DNA of 8,311 nt. It comes from Verrucomicrobiia bacterium. GTDB taxonomy: Bacteria; Verrucomicrobiota; Verrucomicrobiia; Opitutales; Opitutaceae. The DNA is taken from positions 1 to 8,311 of the forward strand of contig JAUHWE010000165.1 of NCBI GenBank assembly GCA_030424825.1, read 5' to 3'. Each line of letters begins with the position of its first letter. Within the stretch, counting starts at the first letter, position 1. The notes under the pieces were generated by a model. It made no database searches and was not told the DNA's origin. It worked only from the letters and a program-made list of their open reading frames with translations. The position numbers were made by a program, and so were the translations under genes. Shown one piece after another: positions 6,618-8,311 of the stretch.

Positions 6618-7979
6618 TCAATTCGCCCCCAGCAAGGTTCGCATCACTTTTGTCAGGACCGCTTCTGACTGGGGGCCGACGTTGGTGGCGCGTTCGCTGG
6701 TTTCGTAGCCGCCTTCTGTATAGGAAATCTCGGTACCGATGTAGGCGGTGCCGTAGTCGCCGTAAGCGGCCATGGCGACCTGCAGATCCGGCCGCATGGC
6801 TTTGGCCGCCAGTTGATATTCCACGAAAAGCTCGCCCGGCATGTGGAGCACGCGGGCCTTGCCGATCTTGAGGCAGGCGATATCAATGGCGTGACCCGAT
6901 TGGACGCGGCGGAGGTAAGCCAGCTGCGTGATGCCTTCGTACCCATCGGAAGTCTTGGATTCTATTTTCGCCAATAGGGCATCTTCATCTAAATGCTTTG
7001 CGAGCGGAAGGGTCACTGCCTTTGTGTCCCATCCAATTCCAGACGGAGTTAGCGAAAACCGTTCCGTGGATTCCCACGCGGCGAGCATTCCATCCGCCAG
7101 ACGTTGGGCGAGGAGCACGCGGTTCTCGGTATTGCCGTCATTGTATTTGCCGGCTCCGATATTTCCTCCGGCTCCGTTGAAGTGCACATGCAGGGCCTGC
7201 GGCTGTCCTTGTCCTCGCAGGAAGCGGGCAATGCCCGGAAAATCGGGACTGGGCATGCCGGTGCGGTAGTAGCTTTGCGGGTGGGTGGCGAAATAGCTCA
7301 ATACCGCGACCGGCTTGTCATCGTTCCAGAAGGAGAGGAGTGAAATCTCGGGATCGACCACGCCAACCGGTTCGGCGCGGATGGCGGGGTCTCGGGCGGT
7401 TGTGAAGCGCATGACTCTGACTTTGCCGTCCGGTCCCAGTATTCGCCGATTGGAGACAACGTCCTCAACATCGGCGGCTCCCCAGCCATAGTGGGTAACG
7501 GTTTGAGCGTTTGGGATGGCCGTTTTCAAAGCGCCGGCAGCGCGGCGTATGACCTTTCTTTGGAAAAAGCTGTCGAAGAGGTCGTAGCCGACGATGCCGA
7601 GTTCATGGACGAGAGCTTCGGAGCTGAAATCGCTGCGAGGGGCGTCGTGCTGGTGCAGGGCGTGGACGGCGACTCGATCACGGGTGGTTCCCGCCGCTTC
7701 GGCGAGGGCGTCGCGAAATACGTCCTGCGAGGCATTGGCCACTCCGATCCAATCGATGGCGCAGAGGACGATGGGCTTGCCGGAACCGAGAATGGCAAGC
7801 CCACGGCAGCGCAGGGTAATTTCGTCGTGCTTCTTGACGGGGTCGTAGGCCAGCTCAGAGCCCACGGGCGGAGTGGCGTCGACATCGAAGGTCGCGATTC
7901 TAATTTGGGCAAGGGCGGTCGAAAGGGATAAACCAACGAGAGCGCTGAGGCATAACACGAGGAATCGGGGGCGTTTCAT
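6618..7979 (-). CDS. Exported neutral/alkaline ceramidase-domain hydrolase
   Basis: 453 residues from the ATG at 7979; an adjacent in-frame GTG at 7982 is possible. Residues 1-24 form a Sec signal peptide (basic start, hydrophobic core, ALA before Q), so it acts in the periplasm or outside. The rest matches the neutral ceramidase N-terminal domain, a zinc amidohydrolase fold. Visible landmarks are TPPVG near the start, the zinc-histidine region HALHQH (106-111), FATHPQS with H233, the glycine-rich [11 protein letters not shown] (268-278), PGELFVEY with E383, and YTEGGYE (420-426), matching the order of zinc ligands His, His, Glu, Tyr in bacterial ceramidase. The serine of classic enzymes in the glycine-rich loop appears replaced, and the C-terminal immunoglobulin-like domain (~670-residue enzymes) is missing. 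Compact forms like this are common in Planctomycetota and Verrucomicrobiota; their substrates are generally not known to be ceramide. Stop lies 71 nt before the restriction enzyme start. No Shine-Dalgarno is seen. Confidence 0.8.
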   Translation of the reverse strand: MKRPRFLVLCLSALVGLSLSTALAQIRIATFDVDATPPVGSELAYDPVKKHDEITLRCRGLAILGSGKPIVLCAIDWIGVANASQDVFRDALAEAAGTTRDRVAVHALHQHDAPRSDFSSEALVHELGIVGYDLFDSFFQRKVIRRAAGALKTAIPNAQTVTHYGWGAADVEDVVSNRRILGPDGKVRVMRFTTARDPAIRAEPVGVVDPEISLLSFWNDDKPVAVLSYFATHPQSYYRTGMPSPDFPGIARFLRGQGQPQALHVHFNGAGGNIGAGKYNDGNTENRVLLAQRLADGMLAAWESTERFSLTPSGIGWDTKAVTLPLAKHLDEDALLAKIESKTSDGYEGITQLAYLRRVQSGHAIDIACLKIGKARVLHMPGELFVEYQLAAKAMRPDLQVAMAAYGDYGTAYIGTEISYTEGGYETSERATNVGPQSEAVLTKVMRTLLGAN

Positions 7980-7982
7980 CAC

Positions 7983-8111
7983 AGGTATTCATCTCGCCCG
8001 AATAATGCCGAGAGATCAACCGTATTCACGGGACGGTGGCTTCGCTGCTGACATGGGTAGCGGGCGATCTCACTCCTTCGCCATGGCTGCCGTGGAGGGT
8101 GAGGTCTCTTC
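7983..8111. other. Upstream region of the ceramidase-like gene, no assigned element
   Basis: The ceramidase-like gene should have its promoter here on the minus strand, but I find no convincing pair of -35 and -10 boxes. The segment is GC-rich with loosely complementary stretches (near 8010-8021 and 8097-8110) that I do not consider significant. No gene is visible in it. Confidence 0.4.
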
Positions 8112-8140
8112 GTAGCCACGTCGCAAGGCGGCGTGGTTTT
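8112..8140 (+). repeat. GTAG-led hairpin, REP-like (or terminator)
   Basis: GTAG (8112-8115) leads directly into CCACGTCGC (8116-8124), an AAG loop, and GCGGCGTGG (8128-8136), nine pairs with one G-U wobble. TTTT follows (8137-8140), so it could also work as a rho-independent terminator for + strand transcripts, but no + strand gene lies upstream to need one. The GTAG foot and the two similar neighbours favour a REP-like element. Confidence 0.5.
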
Positions 8141-8157
8141 GCTTCGCGGGGTCCATA

Positions 8158-8180
8158 GTAGCTCAGTGCTTTAGCCTGAG
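8158..8180 (+). repeat. GTAG-led hairpin, REP-like
   Basis: GTAG (8158-8161) leads into CTCAG (8162-8166) pairing with CTGAG (8176-8180). GC (8168-8169) pairs with GC (8174-8175) inside, leaving one bulged T and a TTTA loop. A CTAC at 8189-8192 could be the foot of a decayed inverted partner. The sequence differs from the hairpins on either side; only the GTAG foot and the layout are shared. Confidence 0.45.
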
Positions 8181-8210
8181 TCTTAGCTCTACTTTGTTAT
8201 ATGGTCGAAT

Positions 8211-8287
8211 GGTAGGGCAACGACCTCCGGGCGTGCCGCACAAGGAGATCATTAATACGCGGCACGCCCGGAGGTCGTTGCCCTACC
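8211..8287. repeat. REPIN-like element: perfect inverted doublet of a GTAG-led hairpin
   Basis: A 29-base unit at 8211-8239 is repeated exactly in inverted orientation at 8259-8287, separated by 19 nt. Each unit starts G-GTAG and can itself fold: GGCA with TGCC, CG with CG, and CC with GG around a TCC loop, with one bulged A and one mismatch (8216-8237 in the left unit). Two inverted REP units, each an imperfect hairpin with GTAG at the 5' foot, define a REPIN. These are non-autonomous and depend on a RAYT (TnpA-REP) Y1 transposase encoded elsewhere. No open reading frame overlaps it. The perfect arms imply recent spread or active maintenance. Confidence 0.75.
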
Positions 8288-8311
8288 TAATAACAATCAC
8301 TCGAAATCTAA

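Noticed and set aside
7873..8115. 80-codon + strand frame at the ceramidase-like gene 5' end
   Set aside because: Mostly antisense to the signal peptide region and runs into intergenic DNA; no homology recognised.
8116..8140. Plain rho-independent terminator
   Set aside because: Stem plus TTTT fits, but no + strand gene precedes it and the GTAG foot shared with neighbours explains it better as a REP-like element.
1..8311. CRISPR array, integrase or transposase gene, prophage genes
   Set aside because: No regularly spaced repeats and no such protein signatures in any frame. The AT-rich segment therefore has no visible vehicle of transfer.

Overview
The window looks like a chromosomal segment of a Gram-negative bacterium of the PVC group, most plausibly Verrucomicrobiota (Opitutae/Puniceicoccales-like). 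That assignment is inference. It rests on a secreted neutral-ceramidase-domain protein of the compact type I associate with Planctomycetota and Verrucomicrobiota, a short DUF21-CBS protein, weak or absent Shine-Dalgarno sites before most genes, and intergenic hairpins led by GTAG. There is no rRNA, tRNA, CRISPR array or recognisable transposase gene here.

Layout, left to right. (1) Positions 1-91 hold a promoter with a perfect TATAAT box. It serves a + strand gene (92-1159) for a CNNM/CorC-type DUF21 + CBS-pair membrane protein. (2) Positions 1160-1665 are non-coding between convergent genes. They hold GTAG-footed hairpin repeats (1229-1304), a perfect 24-bp palindrome that may be a bidirectional terminator (1401-1424), and a 74-nt segment closed by a perfect 9-bp stem (1491-1564). 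(3) A conspicuously AT-rich minus-strand gene (2856 to 1666) encodes an unrecognised polytopic membrane protein. (4) Positions 2857-3018 carry three small palindromes and a possible promoter. (5) A 1175-residue minus-strand gene (6546 to 3019) encodes an MmeI-like single-chain restriction-modification enzyme, with nuclease, methyltransferase and specificity domain in one polypeptide. Its specificity domain is much more AT-rich than the rest of the gene. (6) A minus-strand gene (7979 to 6618) encodes an exported neutral-ceramidase-like hydrolase. (7) The right end (8112-8287) is a cluster of three different GTAG-led hairpins. The last is a perfect inverted doublet (REPIN-like).

How it fits together. 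The restriction-modification enzyme is self-contained defence against foreign DNA. The AT-rich membrane gene lies directly downstream on the same strand, 162 nt away, and may be a co-acquired accessory, but nothing in its sequence shows what it does. The ceramidase-like and CNNM genes look like ordinary chromosomal flanks with no functional tie to the defence gene. The GTAG-led hairpins in both outer gaps resemble REP/REPIN elements and predict a RAYT (TnpA-REP) transposase elsewhere in this genome. A four-codon mini-ORF with a strong ribosome binding site sits just before the restriction enzyme start and could control its translation.
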